Source: DASQFQ01 sp963811595
Lineage (GTDB): Bacteria; Actinomycetota; Thermoleophilia; Solirubrobacterales; Solirubrobacteraceae
Assembly (NCBI GenBank): GCA_963811595.1
Contig: CAWERW010000015.1
Span: 372,001-436,000, forward strand
Direction of reading: 5' to 3'
Length of the DNA stretch: 64,000 nt
Position numbers and translations under genes: made by a program. The notes under the pieces were generated by a model that did no database searches, had not been told where the DNA came from, and was given only the letters and a program-made list of their open reading frames with translations. This document shows positions 31,906 through 39,220 of the stretch, piece by piece (within the stretch, counting starts at the first letter, position 1; every line of letters starts with the position of its first letter).

Positions 31906-33936
31906 ATGGAGGAGAGCCTGCCGGTCGGGGTCCATCTGGTCGGAAGCGTGCCGCTCGGGAGCGCCGAGGAGGTCTTCCGCCGGACCGCCGGCGCGCTCGG
32001 CGACCGCATCCGCCGCATCCCGGACGGCGAGACGGGCGCGCGCTCGGACTGGATCGTCTGGCAGTACCCGCTGTTCTCGGCGCAGCCGCAGTTCGAGATC
32101 GGCCCGCCCGGCGCCTCGTCCTACCGCGCGCTGCCGCAGCTGCGGCTGCGCACCGGGGAGGACGCGGGCGGCATGGCGTTCGAGGAGCTCGGCTACGCGT
32201 CGGCCGCGATGGCCTCCTACCGCACGTTCGCGCAGCTCAAGCGCGACGGCGCGATCCCGCCGGGCTGCCGCTTCCTGGTCTCGCTCCCGACCCCGCTCGC
32301 CCCGGTCAGCGCGTTCGTCGCCCTCGAGCACCAGGCCGACCTCGAGCCGGTCTATGAGGCGCAGATGCGCAGCGAGGTCGAGCGGATCCTCGAGGCGATC
32401 CCGGCCGACCAGCTCGCGATCCAGTGGGACGCCCGCTACGAGTTCGCGATGCTGGAGGGCGCGATCGCCGTCTGGTTCGACGACCTGCGGGCCGGCATCG
32501 TCGAGCGCCTGCTGCGGCTCGCGCGGCTCGTCCCCGCGGGCGTCGAGCTCGGCTTCCACCTCTGTTACGGCGACGACGAGCACGGCCACTTCGCCGAGCC
32601 GGAGGACGCGGGCAAGCTCGTCGCGATCGCCAACGCGCTCGCGGCGTCGCTGGAGCGGCCGCTGAGCTGGATCCACATGCCGGTGCCGCACGACCGTGAC
32701 GACGACGCCTACTTCGCGCCGCTCGCCGACCTGCGGCTCCCCGGTGAGACCGAGCTCTACCTCGGCCTCCTGCACCCGGCCGACGGCGAGGACGGCGCGC
32801 GCCGCCGGATCGCCGCCGCGCAGCGCCACGTCGCCGGGTTCGGCGTCGCGACGGAGTGCGGCTGGGGCCGCGGCGGCGCCGCCGCGGTCGACGGCCTGCT
32901 GGAGCTGCACCGCGCGGTCAGCGCGCCGCTGCCCGGCGACGGGGGCGAGGGCGTCCAGCCGTTCCGCTGGCCCGCCGGCTTCGAGCCGATCCTCGACGAG
33001 GACTGGACGAACCGCGACGTCGACGAGGCCGGCATCGCCTACGACCACGTCGACGCCCACGGCTGGTACCGCAACCTCGACCTCACGGTCGAGGACCTCG
33101 TCGGCACGCTGCGCGACGGCGACCTGTTGCTCGACTACTCGGGCGGCACCGGGATCCTGCTCGACCGCCTGCGGCTGCGCGTGTTCGACCGCCGGGTCGG
33201 CGTGGTGATCGTCGACGCCTCGGCGAAGTTCCTGCGCGTCGCGCTCGAGAAGTACCAAGGCGACCCGCTCGTCGCGCTGCGGCTGCTGCGCTACCTCAAG
33301 GACGAGAAGCGGCTGCAGACGCTCGACGAGGTGCTCGACCTCGAGTTCGACGCGCTCGCGTGCACGAACGCGATCCACCTCTACCCCGACCTCCCGCAGA
33401 CGCTCGAGGCGTGGACGCGCGCGCTGCGCCCCGGCGGCAGCGTCTTCATCAACTCGGGCAACATCCGCAACCCGCGCGCGAAGCCGTCCGAGTGGATCCT
33501 CGACGAGACGGTCTGGGTCATCAACGACCTCGCCGAGGGGCTCGTGCGCTCCGACCCGCAGTACGTCCACTACCGCGAGGCGGTCGACGACGTCGAGCGC
33601 ATGAAGGCGCACGCCGACCACCGCAACCGCGTGTTCGTGCCGCCGCGCCCGCTCGAGTTCTACGTCGACGCGCTGCGCGCGGCCGGCTTCGAGGTGCTCG
33701 ACGTGCGCGAGGAGACGATCGAGGCGAAGGTCAGCGAGTGGTTCGAGTTCCTCAGCGCGTACCACGACGCGGTGCTCGGATGGGTCGGCGGCACGCAGCG
33801 GATCGACGGCGCCGAGCCGACGCCCGGCGCGGTGCGCGACCGCCTGCACCTGATCCGCCACGCGATGGAGACGCTGTTCGGCGGCCGCCCATCGTTCAAC
33901 GCCTGCTGGACCTACATCACCGCGCGCAAGCCCTGA
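31906..33936 (+). CDS. MetE/UROD-like zinc barrel fused to a SAM-dependent methyltransferase
   Basis: A 676-residue two-domain protein. Residues 1 to about 345 resemble the cobalamin-independent methionine synthase/UROD barrel: LVGSVPLGSAEEVFRR at the start, IRRIPDGETGARSDWI, QLAIQWDARYEFAML, then the HLC pair of a MetE zinc site (GFHLCYGDDEHGHF, about residues 217-230) and the third ligand region FGVATECGWGRG near 316. Residues about 380-676 are a class I methyltransferase: LLDYSGGTGILLDRLRLRV (motif I), VVIVDASAKFLRVALEKY, FDALACTNAIHLYPDLPQTLEAWTRALRPGGSVFINSGNI and FEVLDVREETIEAKVSEWFEFLSAYH. ATG 31906 follows TAGTCT by 9 nt. A methyl-relay role is possible but unproven; I know of no characterised protein of this make-up. 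Confidence 0.8.
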   Translation: MEESLPVGVHLVGSVPLGSAEEVFRRTAGALGDRIRRIPDGETGARSDWIVWQYPLFSAQPQFEIGPPGASSYRALPQLRLRTGEDAGGMAFEELGYASAAMASYRTFAQLKRDGAIPPGCRFLVSLPTPLAPVSAFVALEHQADLEPVYEAQMRSEVERILEAIPADQLAIQWDARYEFAMLEGAIAVWFDDLRAGIVERLLRLARLVPAGVELGFHLCYGDDEHGHFAEPEDAGKLVAIANALAASLERPLSWIHMPVPHDRDDDAYFAPLADLRLPGETELYLGLLHPADGEDGARRRIAAAQRHVAGFGVATECGWGRGGAAAVDGLLELHRAVSAPLPGDGGEGVQPFRWPAGFEPILDEDWTNRDVDEAGIAYDHVDAHGWYRNLDLTVEDLVGTLRDGDLLLDYSGGTGILLDRLRLRVFDRRVGVVIVDASAKFLRVALEKYQGDPLVALRLLRYLKDEKRLQTLDEVLDLEFDALACTNAIHLYPDLPQTLEAWTRALRPGGSVFINSGNIRNPRAKPSEWILDETVWVINDLAEGLVRSDPQYVHYREAVDDVERMKAHADHRNRVFVPPRPLEFYVDALRAAGFEVLDVREETIEAKVSEWFEFLSAYHDAVLGWVGGTQRIDGAEPTPGAVRDRLHLIRHAMETLFGGRPSFNACWTYITARKP

Positions 33937-33966
33937 CGCGTCCGGCGCGGGCGTCAGTCTTCCCGC

Positions 33967-34749
33967 GTGACTCCGGCCGCACGGACGCTGAGAGCCCTGG
34001 TCGTCGCCGCGCTCGTCGGCGGCTTCGCCTACGCCTGGGGGCCCGAGGGCTTCTGGATCTGCGTGCCCGGCGCGCTCGTCGTCGCCTCCGCCGAGCCGTC
34101 CCCGCGCGCCGCCCTCGGCAGCGCGCTGCTCGTCGTGCTCGCGGCCGCCGTCGTCGCCCCGCCGCCGCTGATGCCCGCCGCGCTGGTCGTGCCGGCCAGC
34201 CTCGGCGTGCTGCTCGCGCTGCGGGCGCGGCTCGAGCGCGAGCGCGACGCCATGCGCCGCTACGCGCTGCGCGACCCGCTGACCGGGCTGGCCAACCGGC
34301 GCGCGCTGGACGAGCGGCTGGGCTATGAGATCGCGCGCCACGCGCGCCACGGCGAGCCGTTCACCGTGCTCGCGCTCGACCTCGACGGCTTCAAGGCCGT
34401 CAACGACCGCTTCGGCCACGACGCCGGCGACGAGCTGCTGTGCGACGCCGCCGCGGCGCTCGTCGACGCCGTGCGCGCGCAGGACACCGTGGTGCGCCTC
34501 GGCGGCGACGAGTTCTGCGTGCTCGCGCCGCAGACCGGCGCGGGGAGCGCCGAGCACCTGATCGACCGCGTGCGCGGCTCGCTGGCCGGCGTGACCGCGG
34601 GCCTCAGCGGGCTCAGCGCCAGCATCGGCGTCGCCGTCTTCCCCGCCGACGGCACGACGCCCGAGGCGCTGCTCGCCGCGGCGGACCAGGCCGCGCTCGA
34701 GGCGAAGCGCCACTCGCGCTCGCGGCGGGCGCAGCGCCGCGCCGCGTGA
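33967..34749 (+). CDS. membrane-bound diguanylate cyclase (GGDEF)
   Basis: Makes cyclic-di-GMP from two GTP. 260 residues: three or four short N-terminal transmembrane helices (LVVAALVGGFAYAWG, FWICVPGALVVASA, GSALLVVLAAAVVAPPPL, LVVPASLGVLLAL), then a GGDEF domain from about residue 95: RDPLTGLANRRALDERL, DLDGFKAVNDRFGHDAGDELL and RLGGDEFCVLAPQ at about 177. RAQD five residues before GGDEF is the RxxD inhibitory site, so product feedback is expected. GTG start; its stop overlaps the YihY gene start (GTGA). Opposes the HD-GYP protein at 14.6 kb. Confidence 0.92.
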   Translation: MTPAARTLRALVVAALVGGFAYAWGPEGFWICVPGALVVASAEPSPRAALGSALLVVLAAAVVAPPPLMPAALVVPASLGVLLALRARLERERDAMRRYALRDPLTGLANRRALDERLGYEIARHARHGEPFTVLALDLDGFKAVNDRFGHDAGDELLCDAAAALVDAVRAQDTVVRLGGDEFCVLAPQTGAGSAEHLIDRVRGSLAGVTAGLSGLSASIGVAVFPADGTTPEALLAAADQAALEAKRHSRSRRAQRRAA

Positions 34750-35585
34750 AGCTCGCGCGCCGCTGGCTGGACCGCGTCGAGCTGACGACGTACCGCGCCT
34801 GCGCCGAGTTCGTCGAGGACCGCGGCCACCGCGACGCGGCGCAGATCGCGTTCTTCGCGCTGCTCTCCTTCATCCCGCTCGCGCTGCTGCTGGTCGGCGC
34901 CTTCGGCCTCGCGTTCGACGACGAGGAGGTGCGCGAGCGCGTGATCGCGACGGTCTTCGACCACATCCCGCTCGCGCGCGAGGACGACCGGGACCAGCTC
35001 CAGCGCACGGTCGACGACGCGCTCGAGGGCGCGGGCCGCCTCGGCCCCGCCTCGATCCTGCTGCTGCTCGTCGCCGCCACCGGGATCATGGGCGCGCTGC
35101 GCCACGCGATCAACGAGGCGTGGGACATCCACACGCGCCCGCCGCTGGTGTGGCGCAAGCTGCTCGACCTCGCGCTCGTCGTCGGGGGCACGCTCGTGCT
35201 CGCGGCGGCGGCGCTGCTCGACACCATCGCCGACGCGCTGCCGTGGGTGCTGACCGGGCTCGTCGTGCTCTTCCTCTACCGCTGGCTGCCGGACCCGCGC
35301 CCGAAGACGCGCGAGATCTGGCCCGGCGCGCTCGTCGCCGTGCTGCTGCTGGAGGTGGTGCGCGACGTGCTCGAGCTCTACTTCGAGGAGCTGTCGGACT
35401 TCGGCGCGCTCTACGGCTCGCTCGGGGCGCTGATGGCGCTGCTCGTGTTCGTGTTCGCGGCGGCCAACGTGCTCGTGTTCGGCGCCGAGTTCGCCTCCGA
35501 GTGGTCGCGGCTGCCGCCGCCGGACGAGACGCGCGAGACTGTCGCGCGCGGTCACGCCCGGATCCGCCGCGCGCTCCCGTTCTGA
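34746..35585 (+). CDS. YihY/BrkB family membrane protein
   Basis: 279 residues, six hydrophobic segments. The family signature is complete: DRGHRDAAQIAFFALLSFIPLALLLVGAFGL, GPASILLLLVAATGIMGALRHAINEAWDI, WRKLLDLALVVGGTLVLAAAALL, FLYRWLPDPRPKTREIWPGALVAVLLLEVVRDVLELYFE and YGSLGALMALLVFVFAAANVLVFGAEFASEW. Once called ribonuclease BN, the family is now regarded as of unknown transport-like function. GTG 34746 overlaps the cyclase stop; its own stop overlaps the next ATG. Confidence 0.9.
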   Translation: MKLARRWLDRVELTTYRACAEFVEDRGHRDAAQIAFFALLSFIPLALLLVGAFGLAFDDEEVRERVIATVFDHIPLAREDDRDQLQRTVDDALEGAGRLGPASILLLLVAATGIMGALRHAINEAWDIHTRPPLVWRKLLDLALVVGGTLVLAAAALLDTIADALPWVLTGLVVLFLYRWLPDPRPKTREIWPGALVAVLLLEVVRDVLELYFEELSDFGALYGSLGALMALLVFVFAAANVLVFGAEFASEWSRLPPPDETRETVARGHARIRRALPF

Positions 35586-36460
35586 TGCGTCTCGCCCTCC
35601 CCCTCCTGCTCCTGCTCGTGCTCGCCGGCTGCGGCGAGGAGGACGTGCGCGACCGCGTCGACGCCGCACGCGAGAAGGTCGAGCGCGAGGTCGAGCAGCG
35701 CGTCGAGCGCGCCCGCGACGAGTTCGAGGAGCGCCGCGAGCGCTTCGGCAAGCGCATCGAGGAGGTGCTCGGCGACCTCGAGCGCGCCGTCCCGCGTGCC
35801 GAGCGCACGAGCCCGACCGTGCGCTCGCGCGGGCGCAACGAGCCGACGACGATCGACGCGTTCCTCACCGACGTGCTGCAGGACGTCGACCGCTACTGGA
35901 CCCGCACGTTCGCGGCGGCGCGGCTGCCCGAGCCGCGCGTGCGCTACGTCTGGGTCCCGCCGGGCGCCCGCGTGCTCACCGGCTGCGGCGCCCAGGCCGA
36001 CGACCGCGCCGCCTTCTACTGCCCGGCCGACGACACCATCTACGTCGCGCAGCGCTTCGCCGCCGACCTCTACAACGGCGTCGCCCGCGGCCTGCCGGGC
36101 GAGAGCACCGGGATCGGCCGCGCCGCCGGCGACTTCGCGGTCGCCTACGTGCTCGCGCACGAGTACGCCCACAACCTCCAGCAGGAGCTCGGGATCTTCG
36201 ACAACCGCGTGACGGAGTCGGCGCGGCCGTTCGAGCTGCAGGCCGACTGCTTCGCGGGCACGTGGGCGCACTCCGTCTTCGAGCAGGGTGAGCTGCAGCC
36301 GGGCGACCTCGAGGAGGCGACGAACGCGGCGCTCGCGGTCGGCGACTTCGACGTCGGCAACGCCCAGCACCACGGCACGCCGCAGGAGCGGCGCGACGCG
36401 CTGCTCGCCGGCTACGAGAGCGGCGACCCGTCGGTCTGCAGCCGCTACGTCGCCACCTAG
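35585..36460 (+). CDS. YpfJ-type neutral zinc metallopeptidase, lipoprotein
   Basis: 291 residues. Lipoprotein signal MRLALPLLLLLVLAGC, then a strongly charged coiled-coil-like stretch at about 20-70 (VDAAREKVEREVEQRVERARDEFEERRERFGKRIEEVL), then the Zn_peptidase domain: FLTDVLQDVDRYW, VPPGARVLTGCG, AAFYCPADDTIYVAQRF, VAYVLAHEYAHNLQQELG with HExxH zinc/catalytic residues, and ELQADCFAGTWAHSVFEQGEL. The coiled-coil insertion behind the lipid anchor probably spaces the domain from the membrane. The stop lies in a CTAG shared with the convergent WYL regulator gene. Confidence 0.9.
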   Translation: MRLALPLLLLLVLAGCGEEDVRDRVDAAREKVEREVEQRVERARDEFEERRERFGKRIEEVLGDLERAVPRAERTSPTVRSRGRNEPTTIDAFLTDVLQDVDRYWTRTFAAARLPEPRVRYVWVPPGARVLTGCGAQADDRAAFYCPADDTIYVAQRFAADLYNGVARGLPGESTGIGRAAGDFAVAYVLAHEYAHNLQQELGIFDNRVTESARPFELQADCFAGTWAHSVFEQGELQPGDLEEATNAALAVGDFDVGNAQHHGTPQERRDALLAGYESGDPSVCSRYVAT

Positions 36461-37413
36461 ACGGCGCGCGCCAGCCGGCTCGCCAGGCCCTGCAGGTGCT
36501 CGATCAGCTCCGGCGGCTCGTGGACCTCGAAGTCGACGCCGAGCATCATGATCCGCGCGCCGAGCCACTCGAGGTTGTCGTCGCCGGTGCGGTACTCGCA
36601 GCGGTCGTCCCCGAGCGGCTCGAACGGGCCGACGTAGCGTGGCGCACGCTCGGTCATCTCCTCCGCCGCGGCGTGCAGCGTCAGCCGCGCCTCGTAGCGG
36701 TTGGGCCGCGCGGAGAAGCTCTGCGAGACGTAGGTGGCGGCGTCCTTGGCCGGCAGCTCGCGCGGCTCGAAGCGCCGGCCGGTCGCCGGGCGCGACAGGC
36801 GGTCGAGGCGGAACGTGCGCCAGTCCTCGCGCCCGCAGTCCCACGCCACGAGGTACCAGCGGCGGCCGACGTGGACGAGCGAGTGCGGCTCGACCTCGCG
36901 GCGCGTCTTCTCGCCCTCGCGCGCCTCGTAGCCGAAGCGCAGCCGCTCGTGGTCGCGGCAGGCGGCGGCGATCAGCGTCAGCACCTGCGGGTCGGCGGTC
37001 GGGCCGCCACCGGTGGCGAGCGTCGACGTGGCCGCGCCGAGCGCCTGCACGCGCCGGCGCAGGTGCGCGGGCAGCACCTGCTCGAGCTTGACGAGCGCGC
37101 GCACCGACGTCTCCTCGATCCCGGTCACCGAGGTGCGCGCCGCCGTGCGCAGGCCGACCGCGATCGCGATCGCCTCCTCGTCGTCGAGCAGCAGCGGCGG
37201 CAGCGCCGTGCCGGCCGCGAGCCGGTAGCCGCCCGCCGGGCCGGTCAGCGACTCCACGGGGTAGCCGAGCTCGCGCAGGCGGTCGACGTCGCGGCGGACG
37301 GTGCGCCCGGAGACGTCGAGGCGGTCGGCGAGCTCGTGCCCCGGCCAGTCGCGGCGCCCCTGCAGCAGCGACAGCAGCGTCAGCAGCCGGCTCGACGGGG
37401 TGTGGTCAGCCAC
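36457..37413 (-). CDS. YafY-type HTH-WYL transcriptional regulator
   Basis: 318-residue regulator. An N-terminal DeoR-like helix-turn-helix (SSRLLTLLSLLQGRRDWPGHELADRLDVSGRTVRRDVDRLRELGYPVESLTGPAGGYRLA) is followed by a WYL domain at about 140-230 (RLRFGYEAREGEKTRREVEPHSLVHVGRRWYLVAWDCGREDWRTFRLDRL) and a WCX extension to the C-terminus. WYL domains bind nucleotides or nucleic acid in related regulators. GTG 37413 is preceded by GAGGATC. It is divergent from the DrrAB exporter with a 62 bp gap and probably regulates it and itself. Confidence 0.9.
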   Translation of the reverse strand: MADHTPSSRLLTLLSLLQGRRDWPGHELADRLDVSGRTVRRDVDRLRELGYPVESLTGPAGGYRLAAGTALPPLLLDDEEAIAIAVGLRTAARTSVTGIEETSVRALVKLEQVLPAHLRRRVQALGAATSTLATGGGPTADPQVLTLIAAACRDHERLRFGYEAREGEKTRREVEPHSLVHVGRRWYLVAWDCGREDWRTFRLDRLSRPATGRRFEPRELPAKDAATYVSQSFSARPNRYEARLTLHAAAEEMTERAPRYVGPFEPLGDDRCEYRTGDDNLEWLGARIMMLGVDFEVHEPPELIEHLQGLASRLARAV

Positions 37414-37475
37414 ACTCTTGATCCTCGCGGATATTAAGGACAGAAGCTGACCTAAACGGCTGGGAGGGTTCACGA
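37414..37475. promoter_or_regulatory. divergent promoter region between WYL regulator and DrrAB exporter
   Basis: The 62 bp gap contains an AT-richer tract, GGATATTAAGGACAG (37430-37444), which stands out from its surroundings and could hold a promoter or the regulator's site. GGAGGG at 37464-37469 is a clear ribosome-binding site 6 nt before the exporter ATG. I see no perfect palindrome. Confidence 0.4.
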
Positions 37476-38459
37476 ATGCACTCACCCTCCCCAGCCATCT
37501 CGGTGGAAGGCCTCGTCAAGTCGTTCGGCGCGGTGCGCGCGCTGGACGGCGTCGACCTCGAGGCCGCCCCCGGCACCGTGCTCGGCGTGCTCGGCCCCAA
37601 CGGGGCCGGCAAGACGACGACGGTCCGCATCCTCTCCACCCTCCTCTCCCCCGACGCCGGTACGGCGCGCGTGGCCGGCCTCGACGTCGTCCGCGACGCG
37701 AACAAGCTGCGCGCCCAGATCGGGCTCGCCGGCCAGCACGCCGCGGTCGACGAGAACCTCACCGGGCTCGAGAACCTGACGCTCGTCGGGCGCCTCTACG
37801 GCCAGCGCCGCCGCGCAGCGCAGGCACGCGGGCGCGAGCTGCTCGAGCGCTTCGACCTCACCGACGCCGCCGAGCGCGTGGCGAAGACGTACTCGGGCGG
37901 CATGCGCCGCCGGCTCGACCTCGCGGCCGCGCTCGTCGCGCGTCCGCCGGTGCTGTTCCTGGACGAGCCGACGACCGGGCTCGACCCGCGCAGCCGCATG
38001 GAGCTGTGGGTGACGATCGAGGACCTCGTCGCCGACGGCACGACCGTGCTGCTGACCACCCAGTACCTCGACGAGGCCGACCGGCTCGCCGACCGCATCG
38101 CGGTCATCGACCGCGGCGCGGTGATCGCCGACGGCACCGCCGACGAGCTCAAGGACCGGGTCGGCGGCGAGCGCCTCGAGGTCCACCTCACCGACAGCAC
38201 CGAGCCGCTCGAGGCGGCATGGGTGCTCGGCGCGATGTCCGGCGAGCCGCCGCAGATCGACGGCCAGACCGTGCGCCTGCCGGTCGAGCGCGGCAGCGGC
38301 GCGATCATGGAGGCGATCCGCCGCCTCGACGAGGCGAAGCTGCCGGTCGACGACGTGGCGGTCCGCCGCCCGACGCTCGACGACGTCTTCCTCTCCCTGA
38401 CCGGCCACGCCGCCGAGTCGAAGACCGACGACGAGACCGAGCTGGAGGTGGCCGCATGA
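37476..38459 (+). CDS. DrrA-type ABC transporter ATP-binding protein
   Basis: 327-residue ATPase subunit of a drug/lipid exporter. Walker A GPNGAGKTTT, Q-loop region IGLAGQHAAVDENLTG, signature TYSGGMRRRLDLA, Walker B PVLFLDEPTTGLDPRS and H-loop region TVLLTTQYLDEADRLADRI are all intact. The C-terminal extension (about 230-315, ending PTLDDVFLSLTGHAAE) is the DrrA-specific domain with the GxxxxxxR/PTLDDVFL motif. Starts at ATG 37476 with GGAGGG upstream and overlaps the permease (ATGA). Confidence 0.93.
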   Translation: MHSPSPAISVEGLVKSFGAVRALDGVDLEAAPGTVLGVLGPNGAGKTTTVRILSTLLSPDAGTARVAGLDVVRDANKLRAQIGLAGQHAAVDENLTGLENLTLVGRLYGQRRRAAQARGRELLERFDLTDAAERVAKTYSGGMRRRLDLAAALVARPPVLFLDEPTTGLDPRSRMELWVTIEDLVADGTTVLLTTQYLDEADRLADRIAVIDRGAVIADGTADELKDRVGGERLEVHLTDSTEPLEAAWVLGAMSGEPPQIDGQTVRLPVERGSGAIMEAIRRLDEAKLPVDDVAVRRPTLDDVFLSLTGHAAESKTDDETELEVAA

Positions 38460-39220
38460 CCCGCCTGGCATCCGACGCGCTGGTGATGGCCGAGCGCAAC
38501 CTCGTGCGCCTGCCGCGCGCCCCCGACCTGCTGATCGCGTTCACGATCCAGCCGGTCATGTTCGTGCTGCTGTTCGCCTACGTGTTCGGCGGCGCGATCC
38601 AGACGCCGGGCTACGACTACGTCGACTTCCTGATCCCGGGGATCATCGTCCAGAACATCGCGTTCGGCGGCTTCGTGACCGCCCTCGGCCTGGCCGAGGA
38701 CATGACGAAGGGCCTGATCGACCGCTTCCGCTCGCTGCCGACCGCGCGCGCCTCGGTGCTCGCCGGCCGCACGCTGGCGGACGTGGTGACGAACCTGCTG
38801 TCGATCGCCGTGCTGCTCGGGACCGGGCTCGTGATCGGCTTCTCGTTCGACGCGAGCGCGCTCGAGATCCTCGGCGGCGTCGGCCTGCTGCTGCTGTTCG
38901 GCTTCGCGTTCTCGTGGATCTTCGCGCTGCTCGGGATGTCGGTCTCCTCACCCGAGGCGGCCAACGGCATCGGGTTCACCGCGATCTTCCCGATCACGTT
39001 CATCTCGGCCGCGTTCGTGCCGGTCGAGTCGATGCCGTCGGGGCTGCAGGAGTTCGCCGAGGTCAACCCGATCACGGTCGTGGTCGACGCGATGCGCGCG
39101 CTCTGGCTCGGCGCGCCGGCGGGCGACAGCATCTGGGGCGCGGTCGCGTGGTCGATCGCCCTGATCGCGGTGTTCGCGCCGCTCGCGGTCGCGAAGTACC
39201 GCCGGACGGCGTCGCACTAG
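38456..39220 (+). CDS. DrrB-type ABC-2 transporter permease
   Basis: 254 residues with six transmembrane helices of the ABC-2 type. VMAERNLVRLPRAPDLLIAFTIQPVMFVLLFAYVFGGAI, DFLIPGIIVQNIAFGGFVTALGLAEDMTKGLIDRFRSLPTARASVLAGRTLADVV and FISAAFVPVESMPSGLQEFAEVNPITVVVDAMRAL are typical DrrB sequences. Forms the channel for the ATPase encoded directly upstream. Its stop shares CTAG with the convergent kinase-like gene. Confidence 0.92.
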   Translation: MTRLASDALVMAERNLVRLPRAPDLLIAFTIQPVMFVLLFAYVFGGAIQTPGYDYVDFLIPGIIVQNIAFGGFVTALGLAEDMTKGLIDRFRSLPTARASVLAGRTLADVVTNLLSIAVLLGTGLVIGFSFDASALEILGGVGLLLLFGFAFSWIFALLGMSVSSPEAANGIGFTAIFPITFISAAFVPVESMPSGLQEFAEVNPITVVVDAMRALWLGAPAGDSIWGAVAWSIALIAVFAPLAVAKYRRTASH

